From: UBA2387 sp019454665
GTDB lineage: Bacteria > Armatimonadota > Fimbriimonadia > Fimbriimonadales > Fimbriimonadaceae
DNA length: 64,000 nucleotides
Direction of reading: 5' to 3'
Assembly (NCBI GenBank): GCA_045862995.1
Contig: BTVX01000004.1
Span: forward strand, 62,001-126,000
The stretch's first letter is position 1. Each line of letters opens with the position of its first letter. Both the position numbers and the translations under genes were made by a program. Below the pieces are notes generated by a model that worked only from the letters and a program-made list of their open reading frames with translations, had not been told where the DNA came from and did not search any database. Below are positions 1-6,603 of this stretch, piece by piece.

Positions 1-774
1 TCCAGCCGCGACCTCGAATCGCAGGAGCGGATCGAAGCGGCGGCGGCGATCCAACTGTATGCCCTGACGCGCAAGACCGAATACCACGAGGCGGCCAAGC
101 GCTTGGTCCCCAAGCTGCGGCAGATGACCGAGCCCGCGTGGAGCCCTTACGAATCGGGCATGGCCGAGGCGCTGGCCGATTACGCCTCGCTCGCCGGGGT
201 GGATGCCGCATTGCGGCGGACGATTCTGGCCCAGATGGAGCGTTCGGCGGGCAGTCCCACGTTCGCTCCGCCCGTCGAGACCGACCTTTACCGCGCGTGG
301 ATGAACCGCGACGCCTACCACTGGGGCAGCAACACCGTCCGCGCCTCGTTCGGCTTTTCGGCGCTGATCGTGGGTTCGCGGCAGCCGGTGGGCGTGCGGT
401 CGCGGTTGCGGCAGCGTGCGCTCGACCTGCTCCATTCGTTCCACGGCGTGAACCCGCTGAGCATGGTGATGCTGACCAACATGGGCCGTCACGGGGCCGA
501 ACTCTCGGCCATGAAGATCTGGCACGAGCGGTACGGCTGGAACACGCCGTTCGCCTCGAACCCGCCTCCCGGCTACGTGGTCGGCGGTCCGAACCAGCAG
601 TACGGCGGCGAGAAGGGCGACCGCGCGGGCGAGGTGGCTTGGATCAAAGCCCAACCCCGCGCCAAGGCGTACGCCGACTTCAACGAGCCCTGGCCGATGA
701 ACTGCTGGGAGATCACCGAGAACGCGAACTACTACAACGCGGCGTACATCCGGTTGCTGGCCGGGCTGCTTTAG
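1..774 (+). CDS. Glycoside hydrolase family 9 catalytic domain, C-terminal part (5' end outside window)
   Basis: The frame is open from base 1, so only the last 257 residues of an inverting GH9 endoglucanase-type enzyme are visible. The fragment carries the family's GxNP segment (GVNPLSMVMLTNMG) and ends in WEITENANYYNAAYI. This fits the GH9 signature E-x-[STA]-x3-N-[STA]; the glutamate at 718-720 is the expected general acid. In this family the enzyme cleaves beta-1,4-glucan or related chains outside the cytoplasm, but the signal peptide and any Ig-like or CBM domain lie beyond the left edge. The stop is TAG at 772-774, followed directly by the repeat field. Exact substrate cannot be told from this part. 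Confidence 0.85.
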   Translation, partial: SSRDLESQERIEAAAAIQLYALTRKTEYHEAAKRLVPKLRQMTEPAWSPYESGMAEALADYASLAGVDAALRRTILAQMERSAGSPTFAPPVETDLYRAWMNRDAYHWGSNTVRASFGFSALIVGSRQPVGVRSRLRQRALDLLHSFHGVNPLSMVMLTNMGRHGAELSAMKIWHERYGWNTPFASNPPPGYVVGGPNQQYGGEKGDRAGEVAWIKAQPRAKAYADFNEPWPMNCWEITENANYYNAAYIRLLAGLL

Positions 775-793
775 GCGGGCGACCAGCGAGGCG

Positions 794-970
794 TCGGCAG
801 GTGGTTGGCAAGTGGTTGGCAGGTGGCTGATGGGGATGCGTCGGCAGGTGGTTCGCAAATGGTCGGCACGTGGACCAATGCGACCTGCCGACGACCTGCT
901 CACAACCTGCCGACAACGTGCCGACGACCTGCAAGAACGACCTGCCCACAACCTGCGGACCACGTGCCGA
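794..970. repeat. Field of 11-bp repeats, direct units followed by inverted units
   Basis: Six units of the form T(C/T)GGCA(A/G)GTGG lie at 794-826 (three) and 841-873 (three). After a nine-base centre come eight units of the reverse complement, form C(A/G)ACCTGCCGA, at 881-970; one of them is 13 bp long. The two halves can pair, giving a long imperfect hairpin or cruciform. The 11-bp period is close to one turn of B-DNA. Function unknown. Confidence 0.8.
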
Positions 971-1029
971 CGCAACCCATTCACGATTCACGATTCACAT
1001 TCACATCCCCCCCAAAGTTTGGAGGGGCG

Positions 1030-1080
1030 TCGGCAGGTGGTCGGCAAGTGGTTGGCAGGTGGACCAGTGCGACCTGCCGA
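1030..1080. repeat. Second, shorter copy of the 11-bp repeat field
   Basis: Three direct units (1030-1040, 1041-1051, 1052-1062), a seven-base spacer and one inverted unit (1070-1080) repeat the design of 794-970. The first direct unit is identical to the unit at 794-804 and the inverted unit is identical to that at 881-891. This is the same element family in a shorter version. Confidence 0.8.
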
Positions 1081-1395
1081 CGCACGCCTATTCTCTCCAC
1101 GCTCGCCCCGCCATCGCGTCAACCTCCCGGCTCGCTCGGTCCTGGCTGCAGACGCGACCGGATTCGGGCCAGGGAAACTAGGGCACGGTGCAGGAGTCAC
1201 GGAGCCGGGTGCCGACCTGCGGGGAACGTGCTGGCAGGGCGCTTGCGTTGGCGACAGACGCCTCGCCAAACACCCAGCTCACAAGGATTGTACTCATGCA
1301 CACCCGCCGGTCACCCAGTCCTCGACCAGCTTGGGTGGCGGCTTGGACCGATTTGCAAGGCGGACCGGAGGCTTGCGGCAAAGTGTACGCATAAT

Positions 1396-1623
1396 ATGGC
1401 TGTGGACCGCGAACTGACCATCGTGTTCGAGCCTGCGGAAGAAGGCGGATTCACCGCCTACATTCCGGAGGTGCCCGGCGCTGTCTCCGAGGGTGAGACG
1501 ATCAGCGAGGCCCGGGACATGGTCCTTGACGCGTTGCGCGAGCTCACGCAGTACAGGCGCCAAGCGGCGCTGAGGGCAAAATCGCCTCGGTCCGTCGTCG
1601 AGCGAATCGCCTCGGTTTCCTAG
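1396..1623 (+). CDS. HicB-like antitoxin-family protein, no partner toxin
   Basis: This 75-residue protein has the HicB fold pattern: FEPAEEGGFTAYIPEVPGAVSEG followed by a helix with EARDMVLDALRELTQY. HicB proteins normally bind and neutralise the HicA mRNA interferase. No HicA frame exists on either side, so this is an orphan regulator, a remnant, or a family member with another role. The start is ATG at 1396; longer in-frame extensions run into the repeat field and look non-coding. I see no clear Shine-Dalgarno sequence. It converges on the SfiI-type methyltransferase gene, with only 10 bases between the stops. Confidence 0.7.
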   Translation: MAVDRELTIVFEPAEEGGFTAYIPEVPGAVSEGETISEARDMVLDALRELTQYRRQAALRAKSPRSVVERIASVS

Positions 1624-1633
1624 CTCCGGCAAT

Positions 1634-2683
1634 TTAGCCACGAAATGCCCGCTTGCGCTCCAGGGCTAAGTTCGGCTGCAGCCTGGGGCGCTCGTACCGC
1701 GAAGCAACTGGGCATTCGAGCTCAAGGTCGAGTTCGTTCAATCGTTCATGAACCGCGACATCCATCGCCTTCCTTGCCAGCGCAACATACGTGGCAGAAC
1801 TATCCACACCAATGAAATGCCTGCCCTCGAGCACAGCTGCAACTGCGGACGTTCCGCTCCCAACAAACGGATCGATCACTAAGTCGCCCGGATCGGAAAG
1901 CAGTCGGATCACGCGGCGGGGAAGCTCCAGTGGGAACTTTGCTTCATGGTCGTCGTTCGCGCGGACAGATGGGATGTTCCAAACCGCTCTCGAACCCCAT
2001 GCTATCCACTCATCTCGCGACAGTCGATCCCGATCCACCTTCGTCTGTCCCGGCCTCCAGAACACATACAGGTACTCAAATTCATCGACAGCTCGATAGC
2101 TTACGGTGTGCCAGCGGGAGTTCTCCCACGCAGCATCCTTGACCCAAATCCTCCGGTCGTACAAGTAAAGACCAGACTCCATGGCTAGCTCCTCAAGCAA
2201 TCCACCGACTAGCTTCACGCGAGTCTGCGTTTCGTACTTACCACCGCGGATGTTGTTACCCTTCATCCGCCTGTCAACCGTCTGCTCGCTGCACCCCAAG
2301 ATTGCGGCTATCTCGCGGCGATTCATGTTTGGATGCTTAGCCCACGTATCCACAACTAGCTCACGCGTGATCTCCCCTCTCTTTCGTCGGGAGACGTTCT
2401 CGGCCATGATTCGCGGCATTGAATCGTCCTTGAAGCATAGTATGTCGGCGATATTAATCGCGAGGAATCCACCGGGCTTGAGCACCACGAAGTGCTGCGC
2501 AATTGAGCGTCGGAGGAGATTCTTCCATTCGAAGAACGACATGTCTCGTTCGTACTCCTTTCCGACGTGGTATGGAGGCGACCAAACGCTGAGCGCAACA
2601 CTATCGGCGTCGATATGGTCAGCGATCGTGCGAGCATCTCCGAGATGGATACTATTGGGTTCAAATCGCTTACAGCTATTCAT
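1634..2683 (-). CDS. DNA methyltransferase of the SfiI-like restriction-modification system
   Basis: This is an S-adenosylmethionine-dependent amino-methyltransferase of about 349 residues. The catalytic motif SPPY (residues 35-38) comes before the cofactor motif DPFVGSGTS (about 271-279). This is the circularly permuted beta-class order used by many N4-cytosine enzymes. An insert with a helix-turn-helix look (REIAAILGCSEQTVDRR) lies between them and may help read the target. The ATG at 2683 is preferred over one at 2710 because GGAGG sits seven bases before it and the upstream endonuclease stop ends at 2685. It should protect the site cut by the upstream gene. Base composition is lower in GC than the flanks. 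Confidence 0.85.
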   Translation of the reverse strand: MNSCKRFEPNSIHLGDARTIADHIDADSVALSVWSPPYHVGKEYERDMSFFEWKNLLRRSIAQHFVVLKPGGFLAINIADILCFKDDSMPRIMAENVSRRKRGEITRELVVDTWAKHPNMNRREIAAILGCSEQTVDRRMKGNNIRGGKYETQTRVKLVGGLLEELAMESGLYLYDRRIWVKDAAWENSRWHTVSYRAVDEFEYLYVFWRPGQTKVDRDRLSRDEWIAWGSRAVWNIPSVRANDDHEAKFPLELPRRVIRLLSDPGDLVIDPFVGSGTSAVAAVLEGRHFIGVDSSATYVALARKAMDVAVHERLNELDLELECPVASRYERPRLQPNLALERKRAFRG

Positions 2684-2684
2684 G

Positions 2685-3437
2685 CTATTGACCTCCAATC
2701 GCAGATGCATCGACGGTCCCCTCCCTCCAGTCGCCAGAAACCGTTCGGGCGTTCGCGTCGTAATTGACCCTCTGAACCCGCCATGGACATTTTTCGCCCA
2801 GCTTTCGGAACGATAGCCTCACCCTGAAGTCCTCGTTTAGGGATTCGGCATTCCTCCCCACATTCCAAATCGTGTCATCGGCACTTGGGTTGTATCGCTC
2901 TTGAAGGAGTCCATTCGGCAACGCCGCGAGGGTCAGTCTTCTGAGGTGGTGGATATCTGCGATATCCTCATACTCGAAGTGGGCCAGCATCATTGTGGAC
3001 AGGTAGTTGTGTCCATTATAGATCGGGAGTGTCGGGAGCCTGCCAGGAACGGCTCGATCAACCCCTGATCGACTCTGTCGAACTTCCATTGAAACCTGCG
3101 ACATTTGGAGGGTCGCGCTACTGCTGCTCTTTTCAGCTTTGGAGTCAATAAACAATGCCTGACGAACGGCGAATTCGGGAAGGATGACGTAGCGCGCCTT
3201 GCGGTAATCCACGTTACCTAGGATTCTGCGATGGATTTGATAACCTCCGATTCTGTCAAGCATTTCGCGAGTGATGTCCTCGGCTACATCTTTGACGTCG
3301 TCTGGGCTCTGATAAAAGACGTCCCAAGCATCGAAGCCGAAGTCCGTAGCAGCTTGGAACAACCAGCGCAAAGATTGCTTCTCTATCTGCTCAATCTCGT
3401 CCACAGAAAGGTCAGCGGGGTCTCTCAAGCTGTCCAC
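2685..3437 (-). CDS. SfiI-like type II restriction endonuclease
   Basis: The 250-residue protein resembles what I remember of SfiI along most of its length: LSVDEIEQIEKQSLR near the start, QIHRRILGNVDYRK in the middle, and CPWRVQRVNYDA near the end. The putative metal-binding residues D77, D98 and K100 (in FIDSKAE) match the spacing of the SfiI catalytic residues D79, D100 and K102. SfiI is a tetramer cutting GGCCN5GGCC; whether this enzyme reads that site is inference. The start is GTG at 3437, chosen because the alignment begins there, although no strong ribosome site is visible. The stop sits one base from the methyltransferase ATG, so the two are probably co-translated. Confidence 0.85.
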   Translation of the reverse strand: MDSLRDPADLSVDEIEQIEKQSLRWLFQAATDFGFDAWDVFYQSPDDVKDVAEDITREMLDRIGGYQIHRRILGNVDYRKARYVILPEFAVRQALFIDSKAEKSSSSATLQMSQVSMEVRQSRSGVDRAVPGRLPTLPIYNGHNYLSTMMLAHFEYEDIADIHHLRRLTLAALPNGLLQERYNPSADDTIWNVGRNAESLNEDFRVRLSFRKLGEKCPWRVQRVNYDANARTVSGDWREGTVDASAIGGQ

Positions 3438-3712
3438 CCCAGGGCCACACGTCTCCGTTTCTTTCCTGACTCTAACACCGCCATGTCCATGAAGTGAGGT
3501 TGGATCGGTTGCGATGGACGAGCCTGCCCGGATGGTGCCGACAAGTCTTCGGAGTCCAGGGTGAGTGGAAATGGTCGGTCGCTTGTTTGGGCCAGTATGC
3601 CCGGGCTCATGGGGCTATTATGCTCGACCTTTGTTTCGTGTTGTCAATCCTGAGGGTGAGGAAGTACCCGATCGTGCTTCGAGCAACGGACGCGGGCCCG
3701 CGGCGAAAGGTG

Positions 3713-3994
3713 TCACTCGCTGGAGCTCAGGTCGGCGGCGAGTCTGGCGAGGCGGGTGGTTAGGTTCGGATCGTGAGCCAACAGGTCCCAGGCGCGCTGG
3801 CAGGCGCGTTCGCCTCCACCCAGCCCCGGGCCAGTGCGGTTGGGGTCTACGAACTGGAAGTTGCCGAGCCTTGTCGCGACCGCTCCCGGCGTCCTGCCGA
3901 TCAGATTGGCCGCTTCCATTACCTCGGGGTGGGTGTTGCCCACGGGACCCAGGCGCAGGTACAGGTCCAAACAGATGATGTACAGGGCATGCAC
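3713..3994 (-). CDS. Fragment like the N-terminal domain of HNH restriction endonucleases
   Basis: This frame (93 residues from a GTG) encodes LDLYLRLGPVG, ANLIGRTPGAVATRLGNF and a following glycine-rich turn. These recall the DNA-binding domain that in many HNH restriction endonucleases stands before the HNH centre. Here it comes after the HNH piece (3919-4281) and overlaps it by 76 bases in another frame. The N-terminal residues look like out-of-frame HNH coding sequence rather than a natural start. A broken, rearranged or frameshifted gene is the best explanation; a true separate small protein is possible. Confidence 0.45.
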   Translation of the reverse strand: MHALYIICLDLYLRLGPVGNTHPEVMEAANLIGRTPGAVATRLGNFQFVDPNRTGPGLGGGERACQRAWDLLAHDPNLTTRLARLAADLSSSE

Positions 3995-4281
3995 AGCATC
4001 TGGCAGTTCTCAAGAGTGGTCTTCCCGCCTTTGTGCCACGGCACGATGTGGTCGGCCTCCATCTGCGGAGCTTCGAACGGTTTTTTGCAACTCCAACAGA
4101 TGGGTGGGGAAATGGGTTTCCCAGGTGGGGGAATGAGTTTCCCGGTTGGGGGAGTGAGTTTCCGGTCTGGGGGAATGAATCCCCCGGCTGAGTGGCCCTT
4201 CCCCCCGGCTGGGGGATTGAGTCGCGCGGACGGGGGCGGCAATTCAGCCTGTCGGCAGACCCCCGACATGTCCGATGCCAC
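3919..4281 (-). CDS. HNH nuclease domain protein with proline-rich repeat head, probably frameshifted
   Basis: The frame encodes a proline-rich head made by six 21-bp repeats. A compact HNH/zinc centre follows: CWSC, then ADHIVPWHKGG, ENCQMLC and a final MPC, so both CxxC zinc pairs and the catalytic histidines are present. HNH domains cut DNA in restriction, homing and phage enzymes. Downstream residues after the last cysteine pair look like noise, while the next frame (3713-3994) encodes a known partner domain. A single-base shift between 3919 and 3994 is therefore likely. The start may be GTG 4281 or ATG 4269. It lies back-to-back with the controller gene at 4329. Confidence 0.55.
   Translation of the reverse strand: MASDMSGVCRQAELPPPSARLNPPAGGKGHSAGGFIPPDRKLTPPTGKLIPPPGKPISPPICWSCKKPFEAPQMEADHIVPWHKGGKTTLENCQMLCMPCTSSVWTCTCAWVPWATPTPR
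4101..4226. repeat. Six 21-bp tandem repeats in the HNH gene head
   Basis: Units run 4101-4121, 4122-4142, 4143-4163, 4164-4184, 4185-4205 and 4206-4226. The consensus resembles CGGTTGGGGGAATGAGTTTCC and the last two units are the most diverged. Because 21 is a multiple of three, each unit adds seven residues with a PP pair to the minus-strand protein. The plus strand is rich in G-runs. Confidence 0.8.
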
Positions 4282-4292
4282 TCATAGCCTGT

Positions 4293-4305
4293 AGACCGTT
4301 GGTCT
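4293..4305. promoter_or_regulatory. Candidate controller-protein operator (inverted repeat AGACC-GTT-GGTCT)
   Basis: A perfect 5-3-5 inverted repeat lies 23 bases before the controller ATG at 4329 and just outside the divergent HNH frame. Restriction controller (C) proteins bind such short dyads near their own start to time endonuclease expression. Binding is inferred from position and symmetry only. Confidence 0.45.
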
Positions 4306-4328
4306 TCCATCCTGCGACAATTTGGGGC

Positions 4329-4565
4329 ATGCGCCCCGAAGCAGAATCTGGAATCAGCGAACGCTTCGGCGCAGCCGTGCGAAGAGCGCGGGTTGCTAAG
4401 GGCATCTCGCAAGAAGAGCTGGCGGACCGGGCAGGTCTCCACCGGACTTACCTTGGGGACGTCGAGAGGGGCGTTCGAAACATCACGTTGGTGAGCGCAG
4501 AGAAGATTGCAGGTGCGCTCGAAACCAAGCTCAGCGCTCTACTGGAGTGTGCGGATGAGCGTTGA
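4329..4565 (+). CDS. XRE-family controller (C) protein of the second restriction-modification system
   Basis: A 78-residue helix-turn-helix protein. RRARVAKGISQEELADRAG forms the first two helices and GLHRTYLGDVERGVRNITL the recognition region, as in C proteins of type II systems and XRE regulators. It overlaps the following endonuclease gene by 11 bases (ATGAGCGTTGA), the usual arrangement for a C-R pair. The start is ATG 4329, because an earlier in-frame ATG at 4275 would put the candidate operator 4293-4305 inside the gene. It likely represses or activates its own promoter so that methylation precedes cutting. Confidence 0.8.
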   Translation: MRPEAESGISERFGAAVRRARVAKGISQEELADRAGLHRTYLGDVERGVRNITLVSAEKIAGALETKLSALLECADER

Positions 4566-5583
4566 GGCGCGAAGGAAGGAGTTCTTTGCCAATGTCTGGG
4601 ACCACAGCAAAGACCCATTTCAGACGCAATTTGACATAGTGCCGCCGTTCTCGGATCCGATAAAGAGTGCGGTCAGGACTCTGCACGGACTCATTCGAGA
4701 TCAGCCAGATGACACAAAGATAGCTGCAACGCTAAAGGAGCTTATTTCAGCGAACGGCCCGGAGCTGACTGCATGCCTGCTGCAACTCGCAGGGCTCACT
4801 CGAAACAAGGTGATCAGTGACTTACACGCATCGAGTTTCGCCGGGCATAAGCCGTCGAGCTATAAGGGGCTACACACGAGTGAGAGTTGGAGTGCAAGTG
4901 GACCCTACCTGGTGGCCTCACTTCGAAAGGTGCTCGAGCCAGTCGAAGTCCTCTCCGACGGGGTGATTGAGGCCCTGAACAAAGCGACGCGCCCGGGTTT
5001 CATTCGTCAGGAACGTGCGAAAAGGCAGGGACACGAAGCCGAAGCCAGGCTTGCGGGAGTGTTACTTGAGCTTCAGGTTCCATTTGAGCCAGAAGGCAAG
5101 GTGGAGAACCCGCTTTGCCCGGATGCTCAAATCGGTGGCGTCTCCTTCGATTTGGTGATACCCGACACAAAGAGGCCGCTAATCGTCGTCAAATCAACCG
5201 TTCACACCTCCAACATTGGGCAATACGGAGAGTCGAAGGATCATCTCGAAATCACCGAGGCGAGGGACATGCTTGAGAAATCGTATACAGCAGACGAACG
5301 GCCAACCCTGATGGCGCTCATCGACGGGATAGGCTTCCGTTCAAACGCAGCTGGCCTTAATGGAGTGTTGGAAAAGGCCGACGAGTTTTGTCAATTCGGG
5401 ACGCTTTGGAAGGCGGTTGTGGTAGCAGCTTATCGATTGGGGAAAGTTTGCCTGATAGATGCTGATGAAGCTTATATGGAGGACTTCTCAGGTTTCCTCT
5501 CGAGGTACGGCAAGGCAATCAAGGCTACGAAGCTTCCAGGAGGGGTTCCGTGTGGCAAGGTTCGCATGGAAATCAGCGGTTGA
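4555..5583 (+). CDS. Putative type II restriction endonuclease (partner of controller and methyltransferase)
   Basis: I do not recognise the family by sequence. The 342-residue protein starts at ATG 4555 inside the end of the controller gene and stops five bases before the convergent methyltransferase. That position is typical of a restriction enzyme. A plausible PD-(D/E)XK-like core is FDLVIPD (about residue 198) followed by LIVVKS (about 212). The usual acidic residue two before the lysine is a valine here, so this assignment is weak. RQGHEAEARLAGVLLEL may supply another acidic residue. GC content is visibly low: 30 of 60 bases at 4681-4740, against 41 of 60 at 7081-7140. Recent acquisition is likely. 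Confidence 0.65.
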   Translation: MSVEARRKEFFANVWDHSKDPFQTQFDIVPPFSDPIKSAVRTLHGLIRDQPDDTKIAATLKELISANGPELTACLLQLAGLTRNKVISDLHASSFAGHKPSSYKGLHTSESWSASGPYLVASLRKVLEPVEVLSDGVIEALNKATRPGFIRQERAKRQGHEAEARLAGVLLELQVPFEPEGKVENPLCPDAQIGGVSFDLVIPDTKRPLIVVKSTVHTSNIGQYGESKDHLEITEARDMLEKSYTADERPTLMALIDGIGFRSNAAGLNGVLEKADEFCQFGTLWKAVVVAAYRLGKVCLIDADEAYMEDFSGFLSRYGKAIKATKLPGGVPCGKVRMEISG

Positions 5584-5588
5584 AGGCC

Positions 5589-6530
5589 TCACTCCTCGAA
5601 CAAGGTTCCGTTGTTTCTGTGAAAGTGAATCTTCCTTGGCTTTTCCATTCCGGTTTCAAATCGCGTTGAGTGAATTATGTCAAGGTCGCGCCAATCTGGA
5701 ACTGCCCAGGCTTCTTTGATGCGCGCCTCAATCAAGGGACGGTAGCTTTCGTTTAGCTCGTAGCCAATTCCTAGTCGGTTCATGTGCCGAGCGACCTTTA
5801 AGGTGGTCCCGCTTCCGAGGAATGGGTCAAGGACCGAATCCCCTTCGTTAGTGTAGGTTTCCAAGAGGATGGCCACTAACTCTTCTGGGAACGCCGCGAC
5901 ATGGTAGCCGAGAGCCTTGACGTTCGGCGGGCGGTAGGCTGGGATGCGGATAACATTTCCGATGCACCTCCCATCCGCATTCTTCTTGTGAGCGCGGGGG
6001 TCGGCTGTCGCGTATTTCTGAGGAACCCGTGGCTTATGGAATGTGTGTTTGTCAGGGTGACCCTTTTTGAATACCAGGAGATACTCGAACTTATCGTCAA
6101 ACAAGCGATTCATATAGTGGTTTGGCTGAGGCAATGCGTTCGGGATGTACCAGATAAGTACATCCCATAGCTCCCACGTCTTCATCTTAGCAGCGATGTC
6201 GAATGCGATTGGGTAGAAGCGCTTTGCAGCTCGGCGAGAATTGACGTTAACGACGAGGATTGACTCGGTTGCAGCAAGCCGGAAGCACTCTTCCCAAACT
6301 TGATTGAGTCGGTCAAGGTAGGCCGGATATGACTCCTGGCCAATTTGGCCCTGTACGCCGCCGTAGTCCTTGAGATTCCAGTACGGCGGACTGGTGATGA
6401 AAAAGGGAACGGAGCCTGGGGGAATCTGGGGCATTGACTCCGATGAGCCGAAAAAGACCCGCTGCCGCTCGATGGTGAGTGCGGCTTGAGAAGGTGCGAT
6501 CAAGGGCGCCACGGAGAGGAGTGTACCCAC
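5589..6530 (-). CDS. DNA methyltransferase of the second restriction-modification system
   Basis: A 313-residue amino-methyltransferase with catalytic TSPPYWNLKDYG (SPPY at 47-50) ahead of the S-adenosylmethionine motif DPFLGSGTT (about 235-243). This is beta-class order, suggesting N4-cytosine or N6-adenine modification. FDDKFEYLLVFKK in the middle is also typical of the class. The gene runs toward the putative endonuclease with a five-base gap between stops. The start is GTG 6530; no ribosome site is evident and a shorter GTG start about 18 bases in is possible. Target sequence unknown. Confidence 0.88.
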   Translation of the reverse strand: MGTLLSVAPLIAPSQAALTIERQRVFFGSSESMPQIPPGSVPFFITSPPYWNLKDYGGVQGQIGQESYPAYLDRLNQVWEECFRLAATESILVVNVNSRRAAKRFYPIAFDIAAKMKTWELWDVLIWYIPNALPQPNHYMNRLFDDKFEYLLVFKKGHPDKHTFHKPRVPQKYATADPRAHKKNADGRCIGNVIRIPAYRPPNVKALGYHVAAFPEELVAILLETYTNEGDSVLDPFLGSGTTLKVARHMNRLGIGYELNESYRPLIEARIKEAWAVPDWRDLDIIHSTRFETGMEKPRKIHFHRNNGTLFEE

Positions 6531-6603
6531 GAATCAGGCCTGTAAGTCTATTCGTCGAGCACAGATAGCGACTGTGTCCCAGAACAGCCGCGGCCTGACT
6601 TCC

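Larger units (their letters stand above)
775..1395. other. Intergenic region without a gene, filled by 11-bp repeats
   Basis: No open frame here has recognisable protein features; the frames that exist read through repeats. The stretch holds two fields of 11-bp units in direct and inverted orientation (794-970 and 1030-1080). Between them is a short ATTCACG-type tandem repeat (about 979-1005). The remaining 300 bases before the HicB-like gene show nothing I recognise. Confidence 0.7.

Noticed and set aside
794..1080. Repeat field considered as a CRISPR array
   Set aside because: Units are 11 bp, contiguous, and appear in both orientations with no spacers and no cas genes.
3494..4294. Plus-strand open frames across the HNH region
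   Set aside because: They overlap the HNH coding on the other strand and the 21-bp repeats, and show no domain pattern or ribosome site.
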